A stretch of DNA of 64,000 nt from Akebia trifoliata (lineage: Eukaryota > Streptophyta > Magnoliopsida > Ranunculales > Lardizabalaceae), in contig CM030705.1 of NCBI GenBank assembly GCA_017979445.1, forward strand, positions 12,066,679 to 12,130,678, in the 5' to 3' direction. A program made the translations under genes and the position numbers. Positions 32,765 through 45,301 of this stretch are shown here, in pieces. The first letter of the stretch is position 1; the number at the start of each line of letters is the position of its first letter. The notes beneath the pieces were generated by a model. That model searched no databases. It was not told where the DNA came from and worked only from the letters and a program-made list of their open reading frames with translations.

Positions 32765-34404
32765 AAAAAGACATTTAGCACAAAAAAAAAAAAACCATAC
32801 ATTTATGACAATGGTAAAAAGGAGCCACTTTTTTTTAATACTAAAAAACATTCCAATTGTTACAATCACCCATGTTTTTGGACAAAACTGCTATTTACTT
32901 CATCTTCTTCATTAAACCTTTTTGTAAATTAAAACTTCCTCCCTCCTAACCATTCTTACTCCAAAATCCGCCAAATAGTTATTGGAATCATAAAAAAGGA
33001 TCCGGCAATGAGGACCGACCAACATTTTGTTGATCTTGGTGAATCTTGTGTTTCGTCTATGATTTATTGGACATTTTTCATCAAGTGTTATCCCTCTCTC
33101 CTCTTTTTCTTTCATTTCTTTTAAAATCATTTGTATAATTTTATCTTCATAGTTATATAAGTGAAAAATGCTAGTAAAAATCATATCGAGGATTTTTTAG
33201 GGCATAGATCACAAAAATATTGCAATGTTGAGGCTCGATATTGGTATATAATAGAACTATCGTCAAACCTATAATTAATATATAACTGTTGAGGTTCGAC
33301 GTTACAAAAGTTTCATTTACTTATAGTTACATTTTGTTATAAATTTATTGTCGAACCTATACAATATTATTATAGTCGAACTTCTAGTTAATATACACTC
33401 AGTGAAGTTCGATAATGCAAACAACTTTTATTTGTAGAAGAAACGTTTTATTAGTCATTCGTCGAGGTTCAATGATAGGTAATGTTGAACCTCTATGATA
33501 ATTCTATTATACTCCAATGTCGAGTCTCGATATCGTAAGATTTTTCTGATCTATGCCCTAAAAAATTTGTGAAATCATTCAGATTTTTACTACCATTTTT
33601 TATTTTCTATTTTTCATTTATATAACTATGATGATAAAATTATACAAAGGATTTTAAAGGAAACGAAAGAAAAAGAGGAGAGAGAGAGAGAGAGAGAGAA
33701 AATTTGATGAAAATATCTAATAGATCATGGATGAAACACGAGATTCACCAAGATCAACAAGATGTTGGTCGTTCCTCACTGTCGGTTCCTTTTTAATGAT
33801 TCCAATAGCTATTTGATGGGTTTCTGGAGTGAAAATGGTTAGCAGGAAGAATGTTGTAATTTACAAAAGATTTAACAACAAAGATGAAGTGAATGAGATT
33901 TTTGTTCAAAAAAATGAGTTACTATAGAAAATGGAATGTTTTTTAGTATTAAAAAAAGGATTAGGATCCGTGAACACATATATCTACTCATATATCTACA
34001 ACGTGTTTTGTCCTATGTGGGCTAAAAGTTTCGGATTGAGTTGATTTTTGGTGATCTCTATGACGAGGAGATCATCCTCACCAAAAATCAGCTAATTCTA
34101 AAACTTCTAACCTCATATTTATGAGTTGAAGAATTGTGGACCATCCATTTTTTATAATCCACTTTTGATGAGGTTAAAAGTTTCGAATTTAGTTGATTTT
34201 TGATGAGGATGATCTCCTCAATATAGAGATCATCCTCACCAAAAATCAGCTCAATTCAAAACTTTTAGCCCATATAGGACAAAACACGTTGTAGATATAT
34301 GTGTACACAGATCCTGACCCTTAAAAAAAAAGTAACCCTTTTTCGTCAATGTCATAAACCTATGGATTTTATTTGCTAAATGTCTTATATATAATTAGAA
34401 TATT
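32765..34404. mobile_element. Large inverted-repeat element, about 1.6 kb, with a foldback centre
   Basis: The left arm 32765-33191 is complementary by eye to the right arm, 33567-33957 continued after an insertion at 34330-34404. Matching landmarks are AAAGACATTTAGC / GCTAAATGTCTT, TACTAAAAAACATTCC / GGAATGTTTTTTAGTA, and TTGATCTTGGTGAATC / GATTCACCAAGATCAA. The 375-bp centre is itself a foldback, with TTTTTTAGGGCATAGATCA against TGATCTATGCCCTAAAAAA. A 363-bp MITE interrupts the right arm. No coding capacity is seen. The arms could form a very long hairpin RNA if transcribed. Confidence 0.75.
33958..34320. mobile_element. Mutator-like MITE nested in the large inverted repeat
   Basis: Termini GGATTAGGATCCGTGAACAC and GTGTACACAGATCCTGACCC are inverted repeats, continuing with ACAACGTGTTTTGTCCTA and its complement. 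The 9-bp duplication TTAAAAAAA is exact at 33949-33957 and 34321-34329, the size made by MULE transposases. Removing the element makes the right arm of the host repeat continuous with its left-arm partner. Confidence 0.85.
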
Positions 34405-34436
34405 TATATTTGACTTCCCCAAAAAGAAATGAAAGA

Positions 34437-34740
34437 AACACGAGATTCACCAAGATCAACAAGACGTTGATTGTTCCTCATTGTCGGATCTTTTTTGATG
34501 ATTCCAATAACTATTTGATGGGTTTTTGGAGTGAGAATGGTTAGGAGGGAGGAAATTATAATTTACAAAACGTTTAACGACGAAGATGAAGTGAAGGGCA
34601 TTTTTGTCCAAAAATATAAATTACTGTAGAAAATGCAAAAGTGACCCTGTTTTTGTCAGTCATAAACCTATGGATTTTTTTTTTATATACCAAATGTCTT
34701 ATATATAATTAGAATATTTATAATTGACTTTCCAGAGTGA
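34437..34740. repeat. Second copy of the distal right arm of the large inverted repeat
   Basis: Direct repeat of about 300 bp of 33736-34420 (MITE excluded), from ACGAGATTCACCAAGATC to CTTATATATAATTAGAATAT. It lacks the MITE. Confidence 0.75.
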
Positions 34741-35162
34741 AGTTTTTTGAGAATTAAAATCATGATTGGGGCAAGATTTAGATCATGATGATAATCACTA
34801 TAATGTTAATGATGAGAGCTACCAAATATAAAGCCAATTGTGGACAGAAAAAAGAAAAGAAAGTTCCACGTGGCGAAAAGAGGAATGGAGCTGGATTACG
34901 TTACACTCAACACTACGAAAGTCATAGGGTGGGCCAAATGTTCATGAGATGGTAAGATTATGCCACGTGCAATGTGGCATAGCTGAGAAATGTGTTTATG
35001 ATTTACACCTGGGTTTTCCTCTCCAAATAATACTGGTCAATTAAAATTGCAGAATCACCGTTGAAATCTCTGATCCATATAAGTTGAGTGCATAAACTCG
35101 GTCTTGATAAAAAAATTTGACAAAATACACGAGTTGGCATAGAACCTCTACTGAGTTATGAG
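34741..35162. other. Gene-free spacer
   Basis: Two CACGTG motifs occur, in CCACGTGGC near 34867 and GCCACGTGC near 34971, but there is no adjacent gene to regulate. Nothing else is recognised. Confidence 0.5.
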
Positions 35163-35683
35163 TAGGGGTGTCAATGGATAGTCGAAAATTCGAATTCAAA
35201 AAATTGGATATTATTCAAAAATTTCAGACATCAGATTCAAATTCAAATAGTTTTATATATTTGAATCCTTATCGAATACAAATTCGGATATTAATATTTC
35301 TAATCCGATAATATCCGATTTGAAATAATATATGATATATATTATATTATTTTATTTTATTATTATTTTTTATATAAATAATATAATAGATATTATTTTA
35401 TTTATTTATTTATTTATTATATAAATAATATAATATATAATAAGTTTTTTTTAAAATAATGAAAAATCAGTTGGATAAGAAAAAAATTTGTTTTTTAATA
35501 TACAAATTATTTGATTTCTAATCGGATATTATCCAATATTCGATAAGATAATCAAATTCGAATTCGGATACAGTTTTAGAACATTCGTCGGATTCGAATT
35601 CAAATTCGGATATCAGATAAAATTTTTGGATTCGAATATTGATGTATCCGAATCCGAATCGATAAGCATCCGTTGACAGCCTA
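35163..35683. mobile_element. hAT-like non-autonomous element, 521 bp
   Basis: Begins TAGGGGTGTCAATGGATA and ends ATCCGTTGACAGCCTA. Flanks GTTATGAG (35155-35162) and GTAATGAG (35684-35691) form an 8-bp duplication with one mismatch. The interior is very AT-rich with repeated GGATAT and AATTCG phrases and has no ORF. Confidence 0.78.
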
Positions 35684-35707
35684 GTAATGAGGCTATATTT
35701 AAAATTT

Positions 35708-35775
35708 GAGAACTTCTATTAACACACCAACTTTTACTTATAACACACCATTCACTTATAACTAATCCTTCAATT
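35708..35775. mobile_element. Foldback MITE, family 1, left half only (diverged)
   Basis: GAGAACTTCTATTAACACAC followed by CAACTTTTACTTATAACACA matches the left arm of family 1 with several changes. The right arm is not found. Confidence 0.5.
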
Positions 35776-35805
35776 ACAAAAGGGTCAATAATTTTCAAGA
35801 ATCAT

Positions 35806-36273
35806 GGGTACCCATTGGTTCCAATTCTCAAGAATCAAATGGAAAAAAATATTTTAAATTATTATAATTTTTTTAAACGTATTATCTACAAAGTATCTAA
35901 TTAATTATAATATATTCCACTAAATATGTTAGTTAATTTTTTTTTTTCAAAAATTAAAATTCATTTTCTTTATAAGTACTATACACTTTTAAAAGAGGTG
36001 ACACATTTTAAACTCATATGCATAAATTGAAGAACTTTATATGATAAATATTAATTTTAAAATATAGAAAATCTTAAATGATGTATAATATAAATATAAA
36101 TGATAAAGTCAATTGGTTTTGGGTACCCATCGGATAGAACCTAAAAATTTCTATTCCTATTGGTTCGGTTCAATATTAGACCCAGCTCTAATCGGTTCCA
36201 ATAAAAAGGGATACGAAACAAGGATTTTTTATTTCAGTTTCGATTAACTAGGTACCCATTGACACCCCTAGTC
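35806..36273. mobile_element. hAT-like relic with one readable end
   Basis: The right end TACCCATTGACACCCCTA is that of the 26383/35163/39562 group, and the interior matches 39562-40443 in inverted orientation (for example GGGTACCCATCGG and ACTCATATGCATAAATTG). The left terminus is missing, so no duplication can be read. Confidence 0.6.
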
Positions 36274-39200
36274 TGGAATCCTCCATCTGCAAGACCTTTT
36301 CAAGGTCCCCCTTCTAATTATCCTAACGACTATTATTTAATTCCCTTATGATTGCTATTTAATTCCCTCCTTCAATTGTTTGGAGGTCTCTATTTAGTTT
36401 TCTCATCTTCAACCTTGGTGCCTTATTAGCAATTTGAAATACAACAAAATTTTGATACGTGAAAAATTCGGGTTTATTAGATTTTAATAAATAAAAACTA
36501 GTTAAACATTCACTAAATGGGAAATATGTGTCATATACTTTATACATGTTTTATATATCCCACATCAAAAATTCAAAAATAAATAATTCAGTATACTTTG
36601 AAAGGGAGTCAACCTTTATAGTAATATAATCATAATAATCTAATGATTTTTAAGTTAGGAAGTTTCCAATTATGTGAGCTATGGCTTTTAAGTCTATAAC
36701 TATGATGCCTGATTCATGGGTTTGCTCGGTTCTAATTTGGGTTTGGTTGTAAAGAATGAACCTAGCCTGTATGGGTAGACAAAGATGAAGGTATTTGAAG
36801 GTTGAAGTGATGAGTAAGGTAAAAAAGATGTTGAAGTTGGTAGATTTTGGGAATAAAAAATCTGGATTTTTTTTATTTACAAGTTTGATACGAGGGTATT
36901 TGGTCAATTTTCACCACTCTATTAATATAGATGAAAGTCAAAGGGGGCATAAGATTAGTTTGAGAATTTTGGGGGATACCTCAAATATTATTAATATGTG
37001 GAGGGGAATGTAAAAAAATTAGGATGAAATGATGAAGTTTGCTTTGTTCGTGGCATTTTAAGAACCAAGAGTGAAACATACCGTGAAGTAGTTAAATTCA
37101 AACTAGTTCGTGGTTCAATGTTTTAAACCATAATACATTGCATACATATAATAAAATTTAGAATCCAAAAAATAATTAATTCCTCTTCCACTTAAGCAAT
37201 TAAGCAAATAATTAAGATATGATTTAATTATAAATCTAAAAATCCAATAAAAGATTTATAATATTCTAGTAAATTCTTAATCATATAATTCCTCAAAAAT
37301 ATTTGACAAATAAAAATTATTTAAACTTAATTAAAAATTGTATTCCCGCTATTAAGAGACGTAATGATATAAAATAAGAACCAATAATATTTTATAAAGA
37401 GTTGCATAGATCAATTAAATTTCAGTTCTTCTCTATTAAATTATAGTCAATTTGATTTTAGATCAACTTCTTTGTTGCTATCAAGTATGATTTTTCAGTT
37501 ATTTTTTATCGATTTACCATAAAGAGAGTGGGTGAGAGTAAGAGAGACCTGCCTGGATGAGCTGCTAGAAAATATAGATGATTGAGAGATTTAAAAGTCC
37601 AATGGGTGGAGGAGATTGGAGCTTCGTTAGTAAGTTAGATTAATGCCATTTTTTTTACTAAATATTATAATATTCATAAAAGTCTCATTTTATTCATTTT
37701 CTTAAAAAAAATGTTTTATTCCTTTTCTCATTAAATTAAATACACGAAATTTTCGAATCTTAAAGTATTTTGACGCATAATAATTTTATTGAAAATAAAA
37801 TAAAAAATTCATAAAATTTTCAAAAATAAAATGATAGATTTCTAACGAATCCCTGTTGAAAGAGAGTTCTTGTGACACCCCAAAATTCGAGTCTATGACC
37901 CGACCCATAACCTGTGAGTCAGGATGTAAATTATAAATCCTTTACAATATAAAATATGTGTTTGTTTGTTTTTTTTTTTTTTTTGTGTGTGTGTGTGAAA
38001 GTATTTCGTAATTAACACATAAAAAAAAAAACTCTATATAATAAACCATTCTACTAATGAACATTGACAATTCAAAATGTATGATTTTATTCAATTATGG
38101 AGACACTTCAAAATAGTGCATTCACTAAATTGTTAGATTCTTAACTTAATGTATTTTTCATAAAAAAAAATAATAATAGTCACACGTTACATAAGAAATA
38201 TGAGAAAAAAAATTAGCAAATATGTATTGTCCCATTGTGGATAGAACAAACACATTTTAAAGAAATGATCGTTGCAGATTACATGCTCAATATTTTTACA
38301 AATGGATAGTATGATTGGAAAGATAACACATTCATCTAAAAGTTTCGTGTTTTTACTATTTAAGAAAAAAGAATATTTCTTAGAGAAAAATCAGCTGAAA
38401 CAGAGCCCATTTGCAAAGACAACAAAAATTCAGATTCTAATGATTTATTTTTTACATATATATAATTTACTACTCATTTGATTTTTGATGATTTTGCCCA
38501 TTTTAGAAAGATATTTGTGATCTCTATCAAACTACAGTGGTAGAATATTCTAAAATTAACAATTTATTGAATGAAATTCAATCTATATCTAATCTACTTT
38601 AAGCTTAAAAATAAATAACAGTTAAACATAACCTCAATCTATTATTTAAAGAAGTTAATAAGATCAATATAATATTCCTCTTAGATGATTTATCACATAG
38701 AGTTCACGAATAAAATAAAATAAAAATAAAGAAATAAATCACCACATGTTTATCAATGTTTCCATCATTTAGTTTTACATAAATAAAAATTAAAATAAGA
38801 GGAACATAATATTATTTTTTTATATAAAATCTAACTAAGCACCTCCCGGGATGAGCATTTGAAAAAAATTTAAATAAACAAAATGAGAAAAATCTCAATA
38901 GATACTACTATAGTCATCCATGATGTAATCGATATAATAGTCATATCAAGTAATAATATGCAATGCAATAAATATTATAGGCAAACGTTTCACCCACATG
39001 GGGCATGCACTACTAGGTCATATACCCACATAACACAGGGTCTTCCACGAGATGTTTGAAGCATTTCACCCTAGGGCACTCTGACTCCTATTTATTCAAT
39101 TAAAATTTTTACCAATCCATTATGAAGATGCAACAATATCATTTTTTAAACATTATTGTCATTATCTATGCATCATTTATGAATTCTTTTATCATAAACG

Positions 39201-39561
39201 ATATATAAAAAAAAGTACATAATTTATCTTACATCAAGAAAATATGAAAAAATAAATCTTTAAACAAGATACCGTCATTATAATAAAAAATCAAGAAAAA
39301 ATATAAGTGTGCACCTACCTAATATTTTGGTCTAAAAATGAAGTATGTTTTAAACTTTGATTAGATGATGAACTTTCATTTTTCACCTGAGAGTAAAAGA
39401 CTTTAGTAGATAGAAATTCCAAAAACTTCTCAGGTGGTGTTTTTCTAGCAAATAATGATATTTTTTTAAGTACTCTGAAGTGGGGTGAGGTGTGCACGAA
39501 TTTGGGAAGACTTTTAAAGTTTTTAAAACTTTAAAAGTTCGTTTTTCTGATTCCCCAATAG
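36274..39561. other. Gene-free, very AT-rich spacer
   Basis: No ORF with a recognisable product. A TGTGACACCCC string at about 37871 resembles the start of some plant LTRs, but no partner copy is present. A GT/T-rich microsatellite lies at about 37960-37998. Confidence 0.55.
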
Positions 39562-40443
39562 TAGGAATGTCAATGGATACTCATTTAACCGAAATCGAAT
39601 CAGAATCGAAACTGAATACCATGATTCCAGATCCTTTTTTATTGGAATCGATTAGAGATGGGTCTAAAATATAATTGAACATATATGAATCGAAACCGTT
39701 AAGTTTTATCCAATGGGTACCCATAATCGATATATTTTGTCATTTTTTTTCATGCTATAGATGATTTAAGATATTTTTTTTATTTCAAAATAAATGCATG
39801 TTATATAAAATTCTTCAATTTTTCATATAAATTATCGATTGAAATTTAAAATGAGTTACTTATGTAAAAATTTATTACTTTTAACAAAGATAAATTTTAT
39901 TTTTGAAAAAAATCATTAATTTATATCTTAAGTATAACAAGTTATAACTAAATTAACAATTTTGTTGATAATATGTTTTTTTTTTTAAGGAATAAAAATT
40001 TATAATGATTTGAAATATGTTTTTCTCCATTTGATTCTTGAGAATCAGAACCATGGTTTTTAAACTCGGTATCGCGTCTCATCTCGTTCAGCTCCGATAC
40101 CGAGTCATCTCGGACGAGTTTTCCGATACGTTTGAGACGTCTCACGAGATAACTCGAAAATTTGTACATGAGTTGTAAAACTTGGTCAAAAAAATCACTT
40201 TGTGAGTTGGTCTCGTTCAGCTCTGATACCGAGTTAACTCAGGTGATACGTCTCGGTCTCGGACGAGTTTAAAAATCATGATCAGAACCGATGGGTACCT
40301 ATGATTTTTGGCGATTTCGATTCCGATGTCATTTATTTTAGAATTAGACCCGGAACCAACAAAAACTAGAACCAAACTAATATAATGGTAATGGTTCTAA
40401 GTTCCTTAGGAATCGAACCGGAACTGACCCTTTGACACCTCTA
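39562..40443. mobile_element. hAT-like non-autonomous element, 882 bp, perfect 8-bp duplication
   Basis: Termini are TAGGAATGTCAATGGATAC and GACCCTTTGACACCTCTA. The duplication CCCAATAG is exact at 39554-39561 and 40444-40451. It is interrupted by another element at 40053-40280, so its own length is about 645 bp. No transposase ORF is present. Confidence 0.88.
40053..40280. mobile_element. MITE nested in the hAT-like element, perfect 9-bp duplication
   Basis: Ends are ATGGTTTTTAAACTCG and CGAGTTTAAAAATCATG. ATCAGAACC is exact at 40044-40052 and 40281-40289. The interior repeats CTCGTTCAGCTC.GATACCGAGT twice. The 9-bp duplication suggests a Mutator-like mobiliser. Confidence 0.82.
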
Positions 40444-41830
40444 CCCAATAGTAGTTTAGGTTCCCAACAAATTTGTGTGGCCTTGATCTTACAGTTTGCA
40501 ATTATTTAGGTTAAAATACTTAATATCTCATCATGATCATTGATTATTGATTTTTGAATCACATGGAAACATCTTAGAGTTCAATGTAATAAAAAAATAT
40601 GATAAAAACATGTCACATTTTAGATCAAAATAAATAATATTCTATGCAATAGGAAAGTGACACGTGGCTTGAGAGAATTTATAAATTCAAAATTCTCAAA
40701 CTTATGGGGATAAGCATCAATTAACCAACTTATTTTCTATCCCACAACTCATGAAAATTTTAAAATTCAAAATAAAATATTTTGAGTCACTTTTTGAAAA
40801 TTTCAAAAAAAATCCTTCCTCCTTGAACCTCGCATAAAAGACCAAAATACCCATTTTAAAAATTTTCTCAACTTTTAACCAATAAGACTATCAATATAAT
40901 TATTTTTAGAAATTTATTATATAACATATCATGATAAAATATAAGATTATTACAAAATAAATCATATAAAAAATAAAGAAGTCATAAAAAATATGTGAAG
41001 GAAAAATAGTAAAAAAATATTTTGTCTCCTAAAATTTAAGAAATCTATTAACAAAAAATGTAAAAAGAAGAGGAAATTGTACAGGTTGGAGATGAGGACG
41101 ATGATGAATAGTGATTTGTAGAGTGATTTTTTATTTTGTATGTGTGAGGAAATGATTTTCTGAACCTTTAATCAGCCTTTGAGAAGGGTTTTATTATTTT
41201 GAGTCAGGGACACGTGTCACCACACAGTTGGTTCAGATGTATTTCTAAATAAGATGTGAGCTGACTATAGGTTATTGACTTTGTCTTCGGATTTCACACT
41301 GACGTCTCATTAATGCTAATACTCGATTTAGTTTTAAAGTGTCTCAATACATTTATTGTTGAGTTGATTTGATTTTACTATTTGGGGGTAGGTGAGTCAG
41401 ATAATGTCAATGTCAGTGCTACTCTGATAAGTATCTGTGGATATTATATTTAATGTGACGATTTGGCGCATGATTGAGCTCTGGTTGCTAAAAATTCTTT
41501 GTCTTATTATGACCGAGGTTTACTCACTCGAATTAACGGAACTTCGTTCTCAAACCCTCTTGATCAAACTTATTGACTTTTAAGCCCTGTTCTTTGCTCT
41601 GGATTAAATGATTTGATTTATGGGCTAATTAAGTGGTTTTTTGAGTTCGTAGTTTACTCGTTAGTTAATTTTTGATATTTAGACCAAGCAACTGAATTAA
41701 AAAGGACGTGTCCCCTTATCTCTGAGTATGACAAATTTGAGCTCCACCAATCACTGTCTGTGATTCGTTGCTTCGTTATGTTATTATCATCGGTCTCAAA
41801 ATTCATAATAAACGTGATATTTACCTTAAA
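40444..41830. other. Gene-free spacer
   Basis: AT-rich DNA with no supported gene or element boundary. Confidence 0.55.
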
Positions 41831-41947
41831 GAAATTTTATTGAGACACCAACTTTTACTAAGAGCACCCAATCATATGATATCTGTGATAAATTTGCATT
41901 TGTATGGGGTGCTATTAGTTAAAAATGACGTTGCAATAAAATCTCTC
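41831..41947. mobile_element. Foldback MITE, family 1 copy (diverged)
   Basis: The left arm GAAATTTTATTGAGACACCA and right arm TGACGTTGCAATAAAATCTC pair with mismatches. Centre and length (117 bp) fit family 1. The flanking duplication is not readable. Confidence 0.65.
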
Positions 41948-42148
41948 TTATTTTATTTCAAGTTTTGTTCTTGAGACTTTTTATATAAAATATTTTTAGA
42001 ATTTTTCTTGAAGATGTTTCCCAAGTTGTGAAAAGAATTGAAAAGATCAATGAAATCCCAAAATATGAAAACCAGTGGATTCACCATTTTTAATTATTAA
42101 GCAACGGAACTAACAATACATTTTTTATATTAAAATGCGAAAAATCCT

Positions 42149-42399
42149 CTTTTTTTTAAATAACGAGGTGATCCCTATGGTAACGGGCCGACCCAATTTG
42201 GTCCATCGGACTTTGCTCAACCCAAACAAACAATCTTATCCAACATGACTAATCCTTGGACCGCACGCACCATCCCACGCTATCACGTGAAGTTAGTTAA
42301 GTAGCCACCTTTATGATGGAGGGGCTTATAGAGATTCGAAGTCATAACCTGGGGAGCCCACCCAGTCGCTTTTTATCATCTCAGCAAACCTTTGTGGGT
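42149..42399 (-). mobile_element. tRNA-derived SINE, family S1, inverted
   Basis: On the minus strand it starts with a tRNA-like head, with B box GACTTCGAATCTC (plus strand 42331-42343), and ends CCATAGGGATCACCTCGTTATTTAAAAAAAA, like the S1 tail at 28567. Flanks AAATGCGAAAAATCCT (42133-42148) and AAATGCAACAAATCCT (42400-42415) are a 16-bp target duplication with two mismatches. Confidence 0.78.
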
Positions 42400-42837
42400 A
42401 AATGCAACAAATCCTTATTTGTGGTTCATGGTTAAAATGAGATTTTGTTGTTTTATTTATTTATTTTATTTTAAAGAAGATAAATAATTTATCTTTTTGA
42501 ATATCTTCAAGTTTCACCATTGTTGAAAATTTCGAATAAAATGAGAGAGATAATAGTATGAAAAAGAATTTAGTTGAAAATCTTTTAGCACATTGATCAT
42601 CGACCAATCTCAAAAAAATATGAAACATTTAAAAAGAATACGTTAGGGTTCATTAAGTAATTTTCCCTTATGAAAAAGTACATATACAATGGCATGTGTT
42701 AGAACATACGATGACTAGGTTGAGTTTAGTCCCGTCATTCACTTCCTTCCTTTCTCGAAAGGAGAAATTCAATGAGTCGAAGACAAAGAATGCTAATGGT
42801 TTTTTAACTTGAAAATTTTCACTTAATCTGTACTTGA

Positions 42838-42926
42838 CTGATGTGGCAAGGGCACAAAACCGTTGATTGTTTTCCTTGTGTATCTCAGAGATAAAGATCT
42901 ATGACTCTGTGCCCTTGCCACATCAG
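42838..42926. mobile_element. Compact hairpin element, family 3 copy 2, perfect 19-bp arms
   Basis: CTGATGTGGCAAGGGCACA at 42838-42856 is the exact complement of 42908-42926, with a 51-bp centre containing CTTGTGTATC and AAAGATCTATGACTC. The same plan occurs at 19013-19125. It could be read as a MITE or as a hairpin precursor of small RNAs. Confidence 0.7.
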
Positions 42927-44967
42927 CCGTGTATAGATCTAGCGAACATTTTTGAGTCAGAAAATCACTACTCAATAAAGAAACTCTATTCACCTTATCT
43001 CGATAAAATGATCAATTCAAATTGTCTGAGTCAGCTCAAACTCTTTGGACCTAGTATCGAAATAGAAAGATCTAGGGTTTCACTTTCACACCTAAATCCA
43101 ACTCAAAAGTTGCAGTAATAAATGCTCAGATATCTTTCTCGGCCTTCTGGCTAAGATCAAATCTCCACACCCACCAAACTCCTAAGAGGCATAGGCCCAC
43201 CACACAATGGGCCCATGCATCATCAAAATTTAGTCCTGATCAAAATATCCATCAAATCTATCAGGATCCCAAAAGTGAAAAGTATGATAAATAGTAACTG
43301 AAGCAAGTACTTTGCATACTGTATGAAAATTGTGCCACATAGCAATTTTTGTATGGTATTCATCAAAGTTTTGATGGACCATGCTGTAGCAAATATTTTC
43401 TCATCAGTTAAATGCTTACCAACTCTAGAGCCACCAAACATTTGGTAGTTCAGTCACGCAGCCGAGCCAAATGGTTCTCTTTTAGGGTTACAAACGGACC
43501 CTTATAACCCCTTAAGAGAGTTTAATTTACAGCAATAGAATCTATAAGATAATAAGTAGAAATATTTTTCTTTTATATTAATTCGTAATTACTTTAAGGA
43601 GTTCCATAGAGGGGCTTATCCTGAAAAGAGGATTTTTAGAGGACTTGAAACCAAAACCAAGATTTTCTATGGGAAAAATAACTTTTTATATTTATAGAAA
43701 CTGTGAAATTGACCTAAAAACTCATCGAATTTTCTTTTGCATTGACGATAATACCCCAACTTTCCTAAATTGACGTAAAACCCATTGAATGGTCAAAATC
43801 ATAATTCTCTTTGTTGAGTTGTTCTCCAAATACACTAATAAATAGCCGGGACAAAAAAGGTATTTAATTAAATGACCATAATACCCTCCAATATTTCGCC
43901 TTTTTAGTATTTAAGGAAAGTATTAGATATTATCAAAGGATAATGATCGGCTGACTCCGGAGTGCCCTCCCCAATTGCCACGTGGTATATTCTTCTAGGC
44001 CCACTGACTCATGGCCCATTGGATTTTAAAAAGTCAATCTGATATGTAATTTTTAACCGTTGGATTGGAAAGTCAAATCTTGATCTTTCAAACTCAAGGT
44101 AAAAATTAAATACTCAAGTCGATGGCTAGGATTCGCCAATTATCTAAATGAACATTGTCAATGACCCATTAATTGAACGGTTTAAATACAAGATTTGGTG
44201 ACTTGGTGGTAGTGGGCCCACTTATACACAGATAATCTTAGGATATGGTGATGGTGGCATCATCATCTGATTCAATAATTTCACCGACCCCATAGATAAG
44301 GATTAAGGAGTAAGGATAGGATGTTTATGCTGGACAATTAATTAGGCTTAAAAGATTGAAAGGGTATTAATGTCATTTCATTGAAAGGGTATTAAAGTCA
44401 TTTCATTGCAAGGATATTGTAGATTCTAACCCCTAAATAATGTAGACCAAAGTACCAACCAAACAACACTTATGTCAATTGTCTAGCGAAATTTGAATTT
44501 CAAATTTGATTAAAGCATTTCTTATCATGAGCTTGGAAGGCTAGTGTGTGTTTATTCATGAAATCCATTATAGAATTAATCTAATTTGTTTGAAAATATG
44601 ATTCACTATAGAATTACTTTACTGAAATGGATTAATTTTATTGGCCCAAATGTGAGGGTCTGATTGAGTCCACTCGGATGAGTTGGAACAAACTCAGAGG
44701 GCCACATTTGAGTTAGTAAATGTGGATTGGGACCTCTTTCATTTGGTAAAAATTGTATTCAAATCCACCATTTTTTTTTTCTTGAAAACATTGATTGATT
44801 TTTTGAAAATTCAGTTAAGTTAATTAGGTGAGAGAAATTTCGGTGTTTTGCCTCTTCATTTTATAAATATTTTTTGAGTATTTAAACATCTCTGCATGAT
44901 ATTGTGAGAGTACAACAATAATTATTTAGAGATCGTAACAAGAAAAAACTCCATAATTTTTAAGAGT
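42927..44967. other. Gene-free spacer
   Basis: Contains small ORFs without known domains and one adjacent near-repeat, TTGAAAGGGTATTAA..TCATTTCATTG at about 44356-44408. No element boundary is recognised. Confidence 0.5.
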
Positions 44968-45113
44968 CGTGATAATTTGACACTATTTTTCAAACGCTCT
45001 TATCACAGAATCGTAGATCCTTTGCCTTAGGATATACCAGAAAAGATTTATGGTTTTGTAACGTTAAGTCACAGAGAGTACGAAGGATGTTTGAAAAAAG
45101 AGCGTCAGATTAT
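44968..45113. mobile_element. Foldback element, family 2 copy 2
   Basis: The left arm TGATAATTTGACACTATTTT..CAAACGCTCTT pairs with the right arm GTTTGAAAAAAGAGCGTCAG..ATTATCA. The core ACAGAATCGTAGATCCTTT..AAAGATTTATGGTTTTGT matches the core of 16646-16790. Confidence 0.65.
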
Positions 45114-45301
45114 CATTGGTCAATTTTTAATCAAGGTCTTGATTTTGGTAACATTTATTCGAGCCCGGTAAGGTATTTTCAGTAGACAGACTCGAGTTAG
45201 CACACTAGGGTGTATTTAAGCCAAGTCCTTGTAGGATCCCAAATTTAAAATATCTCAACCAACAAGTACATTACTTACGATAAATGACATTTTGATTGAT
45301 A

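Noticed and set aside
37871..39060. Possible LTR beginning TGTGACACCCC
   Set aside because: No second copy, primer-binding site or polypurine tract could be found.
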